Made by a program: the position numbers and the translations under genes
Shown: positions 51,203 through 60,019 of the stretch, in pieces
Layout: each line of letters begins with the position of its first letter
Position numbering within the stretch: position 1 is the first letter of the stretch
The notes under the pieces: model-generated
What the model was told of the DNA's origin: nothing
The model's database searches: none
Seen by the model: only the letters and a program-made list of their open reading frames with translations
Source of the DNA: DT-110 sp030148525
GTDB lineage: Bacteria; Bacteroidota; Bacteroidia; Chitinophagales; Saprospiraceae
NCBI GenBank assembly: GCA_965227445.1
Contig: OZ245751.1
Coordinates: 5,394,001 to 5,458,000 of the forward strand
Direction: 5' to 3'
Length of the DNA stretch: 64,000 bases

Positions 51203-52077
51203 GTTTGCTCTGCTTCCAATTTCAGAATATTGAGCAGGTACTGCCCGTATCCCGATTTGATAAATTTATGGCCCAACCTTTCGAGTTGCTCCGCATCGAT
51301 AAAGCCCATTTCGTAGGCCACTTCTTCAATGCAACCGATCTTTAAACCCTGGCGCTCTTCGATAGTTTCGATAAACTGCCCCGCTTGCATGAGCGACTGG
51401 TGGGTACCCGTATCCAGCCAGGCCACACCGCGTTCCAGCACGCCCACCTGAAGACGGCCTTTTTTCAGGTAGTACTTATTTACATCGGTTATTTCGTATT
51501 CACCGCGCTCGCTTGGTTCGAGGTTTTTGGCAATCTCCACTACCTGATTATCGTAGAAATACAGGCCGGGAACTGCAAAGTTAGACTTCGGATTCGCTGG
51601 TTTTTCCTCGATGGAAATAGCCTTTAAATGTTCATCGAACTCCACGACGCCGTAGCGCTCCGGATCAGCTACGCGGTAGGCAAAGATGACCCCACCGTCG
51701 GGATCGACCGAGTTTTGCAAAAGCTTTTGCAGGCCACTGCCGTAAAAAATATTATCGCCCAGAATCAATGCCGCGGGATCCGAACCAATAAACGATTCTC
51801 CCAGGACAAAAGCCTGTGCCAGTCCGTTGGGTTCGTGCTGTGGTATATACGAGAACGAGCAGCCCAGCTCAGAGCCATCGCCCAGCAAATGTTCAAATTT
51901 GGGAAGGTCGTGCGGTGTGGAAATGATCAGAATATCGCGGATGCCTGCCGAGAGCAATGTCGACAGGGGATAGTAGATCATGGGTTTGTCATACACGGGC
52001 ATGAGCTGTTTACTCACCGCCAAAGTGAGGGGATACAGGCGCGTGCCTAAACCTCCCGCCAGGATAATACCTTTCAT
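51199..52077 (-). CDS. rfbA: Glucose-1-phosphate thymidylyltransferase
   Basis: RfbA makes dTDP-glucose from glucose-1-phosphate and dTTP, the first step to dTDP-rhamnose and other surface sugars. The 292-residue length is standard. Motifs are GGLGTRLYPLT, SKQLMPVYDKPMIYYPLSTL, ALILGDNIFYGSGL and FAVPGLYFYDNQVVEIAKNL. The rest of the rml pathway is not in the window. The stop overlaps the start of the M20 peptidase gene by four bases. Confidence 0.97.
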   Translation of the reverse strand: MKGIILAGGLGTRLYPLTLAVSKQLMPVYDKPMIYYPLSTLLSAGIRDILIISTPHDLPKFEHLLGDGSELGCSFSYIPQHEPNGLAQAFVLGESFIGSDPAALILGDNIFYGSGLQKLLQNSVDPDGGVIFAYRVADPERYGVVEFDEHLKAISIEEKPANPKSNFAVPGLYFYDNQVVEIAKNLEPSERGEYEITDVNKYYLKKGRLQVGVLERGVAWLDTGTHQSLMQAGQFIETIEERQGLKIGCIEEVAYEMGFIDAEQLERLGHKFIKSGYGQYLLNILKLEAEQT

Positions 52078-52128
52078 GGATGCGTTAGTTTTTGAGCTAT
52101 GATTTTAGTCTGCGGGTAATACCGCTGT

Positions 52129-52491
52129 TTAATCAACACGAAGAATGCGACGAACCCGTATCAGCAATTCGGCAGGCTTGAATGGCTTGGAAATAAAATC
52201 AGAAATACCCGTTGCGTAGGCCTTCATAATAAGCTCCTCCTCATCGGGATCGGCAAGTAGTAACACCGAGGTGTGATCACCACGCCAACCTTTTACTTCC
52301 TTAACCACCTCCATACCGGCGGGATTTTCCATATCCATATCAACGATGACCAGGTCGGGAGATACGGAGGATAGTTCTTCTCCTATGTTGCCCTCCAGCT
52401 TGGAGAGTGTCACATCGAATCCCTGCTTTGAAAGCCGAAATTCAATAGCAGTCAATAGAATTTCGTCACTTTCACAGATGAGTATTTTCAT
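52129..52491 (-). CDS. Single-domain response regulator
   Basis: A 120-residue receiver domain with no output domain. It has acidic residues at CESDE (7-10), the acceptor Asp in LVIVDMDMENPAG (Asp51), the Thr/Ser switch region HTSVLLLAD and the conserved lysine in SKPF (Lys102). The cognate kinase is not adjacent. It lies nine bases after the end of the hypothetical gene upstream, suggesting a shared message with it and rlmD. Confidence 0.9.
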   Translation of the reverse strand: MKILICESDEILLTAIEFRLSKQGFDVTLSKLEGNIGEELSSVSPDLVIVDMDMENPAGMEVVKEVKGWRGDHTSVLLLADPDEEELIMKAYATGISDFISKPFKPAELLIRVRRILRVD

Positions 52492-52500
52492 ACATGCATT

Positions 52501-52872
52501 TTATTGGTCCGACGCTGAATCGTCGTCCCGGGGGATGAAGATAAACTGGGCCCCCAGGTCGCTGAGCACAAATAAACAGAGGAAGCTGCGTGGATCTTTA
52601 TAGACCTTCGTAAAATCGTCGACTCGTTCGTTGGCGATCACCTGTTTGGTTACCAGCTCCTCTAATGTCGTCGCATTTACAGACCATTTTACGCCTGAAT
52701 CCTCATCGCGTTGCACCAGGGGTAGCCCTAAATCTACTGAAAGCTGGTGAACAACAAAAATAGGATAGGACGATACATCCTGATCAAGTATTGTATCAGC
52801 CGCTTTTCCCAGCAACGATTTGTACTGCTGGAGGTCTTGCTCCAGTTTTCCGTATTTCTCCTGTTTTTCCAT
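52501..52872 (-). CDS. Hypothetical protein, co-translated with rlmD
   Basis: A 123-residue soluble protein: a coiled-coil-like start (MEKQEKYGKLEQDLQQYKSL), then a globular part with FVVHQLSVDLGLPLVQRDED, TTLEELVTKQVI and a C-terminal FLCLFVLSDLGAQFIFIPRD strand pair. No family recognised. The ATG overlaps the rlmD stop by one base (TAATG), indicating coupled translation. Confidence 0.7.
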   Translation of the reverse strand: MEKQEKYGKLEQDLQQYKSLLGKAADTILDQDVSSYPIFVVHQLSVDLGLPLVQRDEDSGVKWSVNATTLEELVTKQVIANERVDDFTKVYKDPRSFLCLFVLSDLGAQFIFIPRDDDSASDQ

Positions 52873-54290
52873 TAATTCGTTTTGTGCACTAGTAAAGCAA
52901 TGCTCTCAATATGGTGGGTATGAGGAAACATATCCACCGGCTGTATCTTTTCTACCCGGTAATCGCGGCTCAGTACGTTCAGGTCACGGGCCTGGGTAGC
53001 GGGATTACAGCTCACGTACACCAGGCGGGGAGCCCCCAATTGCAGTAGCATCTCTACCACATCGGGATGCATGCCGGCCCGGGGCGGATCGGTGATCAGC
53101 AAGTCGGGTTTCCCGTGCCTTTCGGCAAAATCCGACGTCAGTATGTCCTTGACGTCACCTGCGTAGAAAACGGCATTATTAATATTATTGATCTCGGCAT
53201 TCACCACGGCATCGGCGATAGCTGCTTCGATCTCCTCGATCCCTACTACCTGCCGGGCCTCCCTGGCCACGTAGAGTCCAATACTTCCGATCCCGGTGTA
53301 AAGGTCGTAGACATTCTCGGTGCCCGACAGGCCCGCGAACTCCACCACCACATCGTATAGCCGTCTGGCCTGGCGGGTGTTCGTCTGAAAGAAGCTCTTC
53401 GGACCGATCCGGAATCGTACATCACCCAAAGCCTCTTCCACGTAAGGTTTACCGTGGTATAGCTCCAGGGGCAGATCGAGCAGAAAATCGTTGACCTTGG
53501 TGTTGATGCAGTAGTACAGGCTGTTGATAGCGGGTACCCGCTCCAGTAAGCCATCGAGAAAGGGGCGGTAGCGGTCGGGATCATCGGAAGCAAAGGCCAC
53601 CAGTACCAGTACTTCGCCTAGTTCGGTAATGCGCAACATCATATTCCGCATAAAGCCTTCGTGGGTTCGGGCATCATAGAAGGGCAGGTCCAGCTCGTGG
53701 GCCAGGTCGCGGGCCGTATTCCGAATCAGGTTGGAGGGGTCGGGTTGCAGCCAGCAGTGCTGAATATCCACCACTTTGTCGAAGGCACCTGGCGGATGAA
53801 AGCCCAGCACCTCTTTCTCCATATCTATGGTCGGATCATTTAGCTCCTCGGGTAATAACCAGCGCTTATTGGAAAAGGAAAACTCCAATTTGTTCCGGTA
53901 GTATTGGGTATCAAGGCTGCCCATGATCGGACGGATCTCACCGATATCCACCTTGCCGATACGGTTCATCGCATCCAGTACTACCTGGTGTTTATGCCGT
54001 AGCTGGGCTTCGTAATTGATATGTTGCCATTTGCAGCCCCCACAAACACCGAAATGGTCACAGAAGGGCTCCGTACGGTCATCGGAGTGCGAATGGTATT
54101 CGGTTACCTTCCCCTGGAAGACTCCCTTGCGCTTCCGCAAAACCAAAACGTCCGCTACGTCGCCGGGCACGGGCCCCCGGTCTACAAATACAACGCGCCC
54201 CTCGGGGTCGCGTCCCACTGTTTTGCCCCGGTCGGCAATGCCCGTAAAACGAACTTCCTTAAGTGTGATTGGCTTCTTTCTTCGTCCCAT
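52872..54290 (-). CDS. rlmD: 23S rRNA (uracil-C5)-methyltransferase RlmD/TrmA family
   Basis: A 472-residue SAM-dependent methyltransferase expected to make 5-methyluridine in 23S rRNA. An N-terminal TRAM domain (VRFTGIADRGKTVGRDPEG) is followed by iron-sulfur cysteines CDHFGVCGGC, the SAM motif VYDLYTGIGSIGLYVA, DPPRAGMHP, and the catalytic Cys in YVSCNPATQARDL. Bacteroidota relatives can be assigned to RlmD, RlmCD or RlmC, so the exact uridine is uncertain. Head gene of the run with the hypothetical protein and the response regulator. Confidence 0.9.
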   Translation of the reverse strand: MGRRKKPITLKEVRFTGIADRGKTVGRDPEGRVVFVDRGPVPGDVADVLVLRKRKGVFQGKVTEYHSHSDDRTEPFCDHFGVCGGCKWQHINYEAQLRHKHQVVLDAMNRIGKVDIGEIRPIMGSLDTQYYRNKLEFSFSNKRWLLPEELNDPTIDMEKEVLGFHPPGAFDKVVDIQHCWLQPDPSNLIRNTARDLAHELDLPFYDARTHEGFMRNMMLRITELGEVLVLVAFASDDPDRYRPFLDGLLERVPAINSLYYCINTKVNDFLLDLPLELYHGKPYVEEALGDVRFRIGPKSFFQTNTRQARRLYDVVVEFAGLSGTENVYDLYTGIGSIGLYVAREARQVVGIEEIEAAIADAVVNAEINNINNAVFYAGDVKDILTSDFAERHGKPDLLITDPPRAGMHPDVVEMLLQLGAPRLVYVSCNPATQARDLNVLSRDYRVEKIQPVDMFPHTHHIESIALLVHKTN

Positions 54291-54319
54291 GCGTGGTATT
54301 CCCTTTTTTTTGCGAAAGC

Positions 54320-55057
54320 TTATCGAGTAAGTACAATGTAATCGCGCAACAGTGTTTTTAAAAACTCCTCGTCGCGTTGTGAGGTGGGTTGCAGGTGGAG
54401 TATATCTTTTAGGTGTGCCGCCAATTCAGCAAGAGCAATCTGGTGCGCTTCGTTGCGGTAGCTGCGGTGGCGACTCAGGGCCTGTTTTATGATCAGCATA
54501 TCGGCTTCTTGCAGGGCTTTCACCTCCGGAAAAACCGGCTGGTATCCCTCGATAGATTCAATATTCAAAATGTCTTCCAACCGAAAGTGGACCTTATTTC
54601 GGACCCTGACCACCGTTGTATGGGCGGTCATATCACCCAGTCGCTGGTTTTTGGCCGATGTACTGATCAGAATGGCCGCTGGTACACCCAGTCCGAAAAC
54701 CACTTCAATCAGCAAAAAGATCGAACGCAAAAAATAATCGGCCACTCCGGCCTGGCGTCCATCTAATCGTACCACTTTTATTCCCAGCGCTTTTTTGCCC
54801 CACGACCGGCCATCGGCCAGTATTTCGGAGAGTAACATATACGAAATCAACAACACTACGGGGAGCAGCCCGAAGAATACATTGACAAACAGTTCGTTCG
54901 CATTTTGTACCAGGTCGAAGGCCACAAAGAAAATCAGGAGGTAAAGCACTGCAATCAGCAGCAGATCGATCAGGAAGGCCAGGATGCGTTCCCGCAGGTT
55001 CGCCAGCTCGTATTCAATGGTGACATTCTGGGAAGTCCGTATGTCGATGGTTTGCAT
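54320..55057 (-). CDS. RDD-family membrane protein
   Basis: A 245-residue protein whose N-terminal half is an RDD domain with three to four helices (RILAFLIDLLLIAVLYLLIF, VNVFFGLLPVVLLISYMLLS, SIFLLIEVVFGLGVPAAIL), the Arg-Asp pair here as ER...ID, and GKKALGIKVVRLDG. The C-terminal half is soluble and helical. It stands divergent to the SpoIIM gene with a 100-base gap; RDD and SpoIIM genes are neighbours in many Bacteroidota and actinobacteria, so they probably work together in the membrane. Confidence 0.88.
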   Translation of the reverse strand: MQTIDIRTSQNVTIEYELANLRERILAFLIDLLLIAVLYLLIFFVAFDLVQNANELFVNVFFGLLPVVLLISYMLLSEILADGRSWGKKALGIKVVRLDGRQAGVADYFLRSIFLLIEVVFGLGVPAAILISTSAKNQRLGDMTAHTTVVRVRNKVHFRLEDILNIESIEGYQPVFPEVKALQEADMLIIKQALSRHRSYRNEAHQIALAELAAHLKDILHLQPTSQRDEEFLKTLLRDYIVLTR

Positions 55058-55157
55058 GCCGGCGGTTGTATTTCTACAAAGATTTTCATAAAATAGGACT
55101 TCTCCAAACCCCGGTGATCAGCGGAGCCGCCGCGCTTCATTAACCAAGCCACCATGT

Positions 55158-57005
55158 ATGCGCGAAACTAAATTTATCGAGCAAAATAAGGATAAATGGC
55201 TCCGCTTCGAACAGCAAATGGAGGAGGACCTGCGCGACCCGGAAAGCCTCAAGGATCTGTTCATAGAAATCACCGATGACCTCTCTTATTCCCGCACGTT
55301 TTACCCAAACCGCTCCGTTCGCGTGTACCTGAACAGCCTGGCCCAGCGCATCTTCTTCCGGTTGTACCGGGGCCGCTCAGCACCGGGTCGGCGGCTGCTG
55401 AGCTTCTGGCTCGACGAATTGCCACGGGTGATTTACGAAGCCCGCCGGGATTTCCTGCTCTCCTTTCTGGTTTTTCTGCTGGCTTTCGGGATCGGGATGT
55501 TGTCCAGCGCCATGGAACCGCAGTTTGTACGCTCCATTCTCGGTGACGCCTACGTGGATCAGACCATCCAAAACATTGAGAGTGGCGACCCCATGGCCAT
55601 CTACAAAGACCGCGATCGCCTGGGCATGTCGTTGGGCATCACCATGAACAACCTCTACGTAGCCATCCTCACCTTCGTATTGGGCATTTTGGCCGGAGTG
55701 GGGACCATTGCCCTTTTGCTGCGCAACGGTATCATGATCGGCTCCTTTCAGTATTTCTTTATTGAGCGGGACTTATTCTGGGAATCCTTTCTGACGGTGT
55801 GGCTGCACGGCACCCTGGAGATCTCGGCCATTATCATTGCCGGAGCGGCCGGTATTACCATGGGCCGTGGCCTGGCTTTCCCGGGCACTTATACACGCAT
55901 GCAAGCCTTCCAGCGATCGGCCCGGCGCGGGCTTAAAATATTGATTGGGATCGTGCCCATTATTATTCTGGCCGGTTTTATCGAAGGCTACCTGACCCGC
56001 CATACCGAAACCCCCGACCTGATCCGGGGTGTCTTCATTGCGGTTTGTGCCTTTTTTGTCGTGATGTATTTCATTTGGTATCCAAGATTTCGTGCGCGAA
56101 TGGGTTTCGATGAGCACCGTACGCCACCCGACCTGCCACCGGATGCCAGTCTGGAAATCGAATACGACCGCATCAAGAGTTCGGGGGATATCTTTTCGGA
56201 TGTGTTCCTGCTGCTGCGCCGCTACGGACGCCGATTGATCGGTTGGTCGGCCGGATTGGGTTTGCTCTATACGGGAACCATATACCTGACCACAACCAAT
56301 CCGGCAGAAGAGGTCTTTTTCTATCCTGACCAGGCATTTGGTAAACTCCAGGTGCTGGATCGCTTTTTTTTCAATGATGCGCACTCCTGGGCGCCCCTGG
56401 TGATGGGACTGTGCCTTTGCCTGTTAGCCACCAGTGTGGGCGGCATTGTGCGCACCGATCGCAATCGGGCTATCTCACGTGGCGAATGGTGGCGCCGCGT
56501 GGCAATGATGACCATGCCCGTAGCAGTAGCTCTGATCGTGATCTGGACCCGCCATTGGTTCACCTTTTTCCTCTTGGTATTCATCATGCCTGGTCCACTG
56601 CTCTACATGGCCGTACAACAGTATTTTGGCGGAAGCCTGACCAAAGCTTACCAGCGTGCCGTACATTTAATACGAGGAACGTACGGGCGGGCCCTTGGGC
56701 TGCTCCTGATGCTGCTGATGATCGGCTTTATTTTTTATACGCTGCTGGACACGGCAATTCTTCTGTTTTACCTCGATTTCATCAATCTGGTAGTGTACCT
56801 GCCACCCGACCAAATGGACCTCCTGATGATTTTGCTCGAAACAGTCCTCACCACCACCATGTTGTTCTTTTGTTTAAGCCTTATCTTATTGGGCTTTCAA
56901 TTGTTGGTATTCAGTAACGAAGAGATCCGCAATGCCTCTACGCTGAGGGAACAGATAAAATCGATTAGCGTGGAGCGACGAATTCGGGGATTGCTTAAGG
57001 AATAA
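55158..57005 (+). CDS. SpoIIM-family (stage II sporulation protein M-like) membrane protein
   Basis: A 615-residue multi-pass membrane protein. The N-terminal soluble part (MRETKFIEQNKDKWLRFEQQ) is followed by the SpoIIM core with helices such as FLLSFLVFLLAFGIGMLSSA and NNLYVAILTFVLGILAGVGT, then LHGTLEISAIIIAGAAG, the hallmark of the family. A second half with five more helices extends to the C-terminus. The name comes from the Bacillus engulfment protein; this organism is not a spore former by any sign here. First gene of an operon with DUF4129, DUF4350, MoxR and DUF58 genes; the next gene starts one base after this stop. Confidence 0.9.
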   Translation: MRETKFIEQNKDKWLRFEQQMEEDLRDPESLKDLFIEITDDLSYSRTFYPNRSVRVYLNSLAQRIFFRLYRGRSAPGRRLLSFWLDELPRVIYEARRDFLLSFLVFLLAFGIGMLSSAMEPQFVRSILGDAYVDQTIQNIESGDPMAIYKDRDRLGMSLGITMNNLYVAILTFVLGILAGVGTIALLLRNGIMIGSFQYFFIERDLFWESFLTVWLHGTLEISAIIIAGAAGITMGRGLAFPGTYTRMQAFQRSARRGLKILIGIVPIIILAGFIEGYLTRHTETPDLIRGVFIAVCAFFVVMYFIWYPRFRARMGFDEHRTPPDLPPDASLEIEYDRIKSSGDIFSDVFLLLRRYGRRLIGWSAGLGLLYTGTIYLTTTNPAEEVFFYPDQAFGKLQVLDRFFFNDAHSWAPLVMGLCLCLLATSVGGIVRTDRNRAISRGEWWRRVAMMTMPVAVALIVIWTRHWFTFFLLVFIMPGPLLYMAVQQYFGGSLTKAYQRAVHLIRGTYGRALGLLLMLLMIGFIFYTLLDTAILLFYLDFINLVVYLPPDQMDLLMILLETVLTTTMLFFCLSLILLGFQLLVFSNEEIRNASTLREQIKSISVERRIRGLLKE

Positions 57006-57006
57006 G

Positions 57007-57684
57007 ATGCGACAACGTATTGGCTGGTATGGGGTATTGAGTCTGTGGATCATGCTGTTGGGGTGCACTTCACCGGCGCTGACTGCCCAATCTAATGAGT
57101 TATCCCGGGAAACCTGGGAGGAAGCCGTCGAGGGGCTCGATTACGGGGAGGTCAAACAACAGGAGAATAAGCCAACAAAAGAAAAACCCCAAAGGGACAT
57201 CATTTCCGGCAATGCCACCGGTGCTGTACGCGCCCTGCTGATCGTGTTGGCAGTGATCGCCATTGCCATTCTCATTGCGATACTCCTGGGCGTAGGCAAG
57301 GCCAAAAACAAAAAGCTTAAAGACCAGGAAATCTCTATCGATTCCCTCGAGGAGAACCTGCCCGAGTCCGATGTGGATCCCTTTTTGCAGCAAGCACTGG
57401 CCGATGAGGATTACCGCCTGGCGGTCCGCTTACTGTACCTGGGAACCCTCCAGCAATTGGCCAACAATCGCCTGATCGAATGGAGGCGCAATAAGACCAA
57501 CCGGGAATACCTGATCGAAACCAGCTATCGACCATGGTCGGAGGAATGGCGATCCCTGACCCAAATATTTGAACGCATCCGGTACGGAGGACAGGCCATT
57601 GATAAGCAGGCCTTCGAATCGCTTCACCAGCGGTTTGCGGCCTTCCGGCAAATCATTTCCCAACCCCAAATGATAGACACATGA
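57007..57684 (+). CDS. DUF4129-domain protein
   Basis: A 225-residue protein with a signal-like N-terminus (WYGVLSLWIMLLGC, possibly a lipobox), one central membrane helix (AVRALLIVLAVIAIAILIAI) and a C-terminal DUF4129 domain (DYRLAVRLLYLGTLQQLANN, then LIEWRRNKTNREYL). In similar operons it is thought to be part of an envelope complex; the function is not established. Starts one base after the SpoIIM stop and overlaps the DUF4350 gene by four bases. Confidence 0.85.
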   Translation: MRQRIGWYGVLSLWIMLLGCTSPALTAQSNELSRETWEEAVEGLDYGEVKQQENKPTKEKPQRDIISGNATGAVRALLIVLAVIAIAILIAILLGVGKAKNKKLKDQEISIDSLEENLPESDVDPFLQQALADEDYRLAVRLLYLGTLQQLANNRLIEWRRNKTNREYLIETSYRPWSEEWRSLTQIFERIRYGGQAIDKQAFESLHQRFAAFRQIISQPQMIDT

Positions 57685-58934
57685 ATCGTCGGTTTTGGTA
57701 CGTACTGGGAATCGTCGCCTTATTGCTGGGTATAGTGGCCATGATCTTTTCCGACCAGCTGTTCGGGAACCGGTATTCCTGGCAATTGGACTTTAAACGC
57801 ACCAGCAAGGATCCCTACGGTCTTTTCGTCCTCGACAAGCTTCTGTCGCAGGAGCACAGCATCCAGTCTTTACGTCAGCCCATCCACCTGGACCTGCCCG
57901 TAGATAGTACCGACCAGCCTGCCCTCTACCTGGGAATTGGCAATACCATTTACTTTGACTCGCTCGACCTAAATCGATTCATTGATTTCGTTTCAGCCGG
58001 CAATAATGCTTTACTCGTAGCATCCAGCCCCTCCTTTGTCCTCCTGGATAGCTTACACGCACGAGCCTGCCCCGACTCTTCTTTTTTTGGATTACCGGCT
58101 GTCTCCGACTCGTCGGTCATTTTTTCCACGAAGGGCGAGGAGAATGCACATTCCTTCACCTTCCGCAGCCGTCGGTACTACGAATTGATCGATTGGCCTT
58201 ATTTCCGGGAGGGTAGTATATGCTCCGAACTGTGGGCCGAAATCGTAGAATTGGGTATGATCGAACCCGACTACATCAATTATATCAGCCTTCCCATTGG
58301 TAAGGGTATGCTCTACGTGCACACCAGCCCGTTCGCTTTTTCCAACCTGAGTATGAAGCGGGAAACGGGCCTGACCTACATACAAGATGTTTTGGGGCCA
58401 ACCCTGACCGATACCATTTACTGGGACGAGTACTCCATGACAGCAGAAAGCATCAATCGCCCTTTTCAGACGGGGCGGCGGCAATATGCTTCCAGTCCCT
58501 TGCAGTACGTTTTGCAACAACCACCCCTGGCCTGGGCCTGGTATCTATTGCTGGCTGCCGCTGCCGTATTCCTGATTTTTCGCACCCGGAGGCGCCAGCG
58601 CATCATACCCGTGCTGGAACCAAACCGGAATACATCCCTGGAATTTCTGGGAACCATCGGTCGCCTGCATTTTCAGCGCAGCGACCACAAAAAACTGGCT
58701 CTGGAGGATATGCGCCTATTCCGGCAATACGTCCGGAACCGCTACCGCCTGTCGGCCCGCAAGCTGGATGAAGCCTTCGTTGAGCAGTTGAGCCAGCAAG
58801 CCCAGGTACCTCCGGAAGTCATTAAAAAAATAGTATTATTGAATACAAATATCGAGACCTCCTCCTTCGTGTCGGAGAACACCCTGATCGAGTTCCACCG
58901 GCAGATCGAATCTTTTTACCAACAATGCCAATAA
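57681..58934 (+). CDS. DUF4350-domain protein
   Basis: A 417-residue protein with a membrane helix at each end of its periplasmic part (WYVLGIVALLLGIVAMIF near the start; LAWAWYLLLAAAAVFLIF near residue 285). The DUF4350 domain lies between (SKDPYGLFVLDKLLSQEHSI, FIDFVSAGNNALLVASS), and a cytoplasmic helical tail completes it. Overlaps the DUF4129 gene by four bases (ATGA). Always found with MoxR and DUF58 genes in this type of operon; no enzyme activity is apparent. Confidence 0.85.
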   Translation: MNRRFWYVLGIVALLLGIVAMIFSDQLFGNRYSWQLDFKRTSKDPYGLFVLDKLLSQEHSIQSLRQPIHLDLPVDSTDQPALYLGIGNTIYFDSLDLNRFIDFVSAGNNALLVASSPSFVLLDSLHARACPDSSFFGLPAVSDSSVIFSTKGEENAHSFTFRSRRYYELIDWPYFREGSICSELWAEIVELGMIEPDYINYISLPIGKGMLYVHTSPFAFSNLSMKRETGLTYIQDVLGPTLTDTIYWDEYSMTAESINRPFQTGRRQYASSPLQYVLQQPPLAWAWYLLLAAAAVFLIFRTRRRQRIIPVLEPNRNTSLEFLGTIGRLHFQRSDHKKLALEDMRLFRQYVRNRYRLSARKLDEAFVEQLSQQAQVPPEVIKKIVLLNTNIETSSFVSENTLIEFHRQIESFYQQCQ

Positions 58935-58944
58935 ATGCCGACGC

Positions 58945-60018
58945 ATGTCTTTAGACGAATACAAGGATCCCTCCGAAGCCCCCAAAGATCAACCGGAAGA
59001 CACCTCCAATAATCCGCCTCCCATACCCGAGGAAACCGAACCCGCCAACCGTTGGGGAGGCAACCAATTGGACCTGACGCCCATTCGGGAGGCCACCGAC
59101 CGGGTCCGGGATGAGCTGGGAAAGGTGATCATTGGCCAGCGGACATTGATCGATCAACTCCTCGCCGCTATTCTCGCCGACGGCCACGTGTTACTGGAAG
59201 GGGTGCCGGGTATCGCCAAAACCCTTACCGCCAAGCTGCTGGCCAAGACCCTCGACGTCGATTTTTCGCGCATACAGTTTACCCCCGACCTCATGCCGAG
59301 CGATGTGGTAGGGACGACCGTCTTCAATATGAAATCTTCGGAGTTCAGCTTCAACGCAGGCCCCGTCTTTTCTAATGTGGTCCTGATCGATGAGATCAAC
59401 CGTGCACCAGCTAAGACCCAGGCTTCCCTATTCGAAGTGATGGAGGAGCGCCAGGTCACCGTCGACGGAGCTACCTACCCGATGGAGGATCCTTTCTTCG
59501 TAATGGCTACCCAAAACCCCATCGAACAGGAAGGTACTTATAAACTGCCCGAAGCTCAGTTGGATCGATTCCTAATCAAGATCAATCTGGAGTACCCCGA
59601 TCTATCGGAGGAACAAGAAATCCTCCGGCGATTTCGATCAGACTTCAGCCTTAAGTTATCACAGTCCGTTGAGACGGTATTCTCCGTAGCTGACCTTCGG
59701 TCGTGTCGTTCCCTGATCGAACGGGTACACATCGAAGACAGCCTCCTCGATTACATTGCACAGATCGTACATACTACGCGCTCCCACGGCGACTTGTTCC
59801 TGGGAGCCTCCCCGCGGGCTTCCCTGGCCATTTTGCGCATGTCGAAAGCCATTGCCGCTATGAACGGTCGCGATTTTGTGACACCCGACGACATCCAGTA
59901 CGTAGCCTATCCCGTACTTAACCACCGGGTGATCCTGCAGCCGGAACGGGAAATGGAAGGGTACGAAACAGCCGATGTTATTCAATCAATTATTCAGTCG
60001 ATCGAGGTACCCCGTTAA
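58945..60018 (+). CDS. MoxR-type AAA ATPase
   Basis: A 357-residue AAA+ ATPase of the MoxR group, proposed chaperones that assemble or activate VWA-domain partners. An acidic, proline-rich N-terminal 40 residues precede the core: Walker A GVPGIAKT (residues 90-97), FTPDLMPSDVVG, Walker B VVLIDEINRAPAKTQ, sensor 1 ATQNPIEQEGTY, and the lid with ASPRASLAILRMSKA. The likely partner is the DUF58 protein (VWA-like) encoded one base further on. Confidence 0.94.
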   Translation: MSLDEYKDPSEAPKDQPEDTSNNPPPIPEETEPANRWGGNQLDLTPIREATDRVRDELGKVIIGQRTLIDQLLAAILADGHVLLEGVPGIAKTLTAKLLAKTLDVDFSRIQFTPDLMPSDVVGTTVFNMKSSEFSFNAGPVFSNVVLIDEINRAPAKTQASLFEVMEERQVTVDGATYPMEDPFFVMATQNPIEQEGTYKLPEAQLDRFLIKINLEYPDLSEEQEILRRFRSDFSLKLSQSVETVFSVADLRSCRSLIERVHIEDSLLDYIAQIVHTTRSHGDLFLGASPRASLAILRMSKAIAAMNGRDFVTPDDIQYVAYPVLNHRVILQPEREMEGYETADVIQSIIQSIEVPR

Positions 60019-60019
60019 T

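Noticed and set aside
53117..53130. GCCTTTCGGCAAAA as a further copy of the 13-mer motif
   Set aside because: It has a related stem but different bases, and lies in a coding stretch of rlmD; not counted among the seven exact copies.
55158..57005. Evidence for sporulation from the SpoIIM-family gene
   Set aside because: The family is widespread in non-sporulating bacteria, and no other sporulation gene is present.
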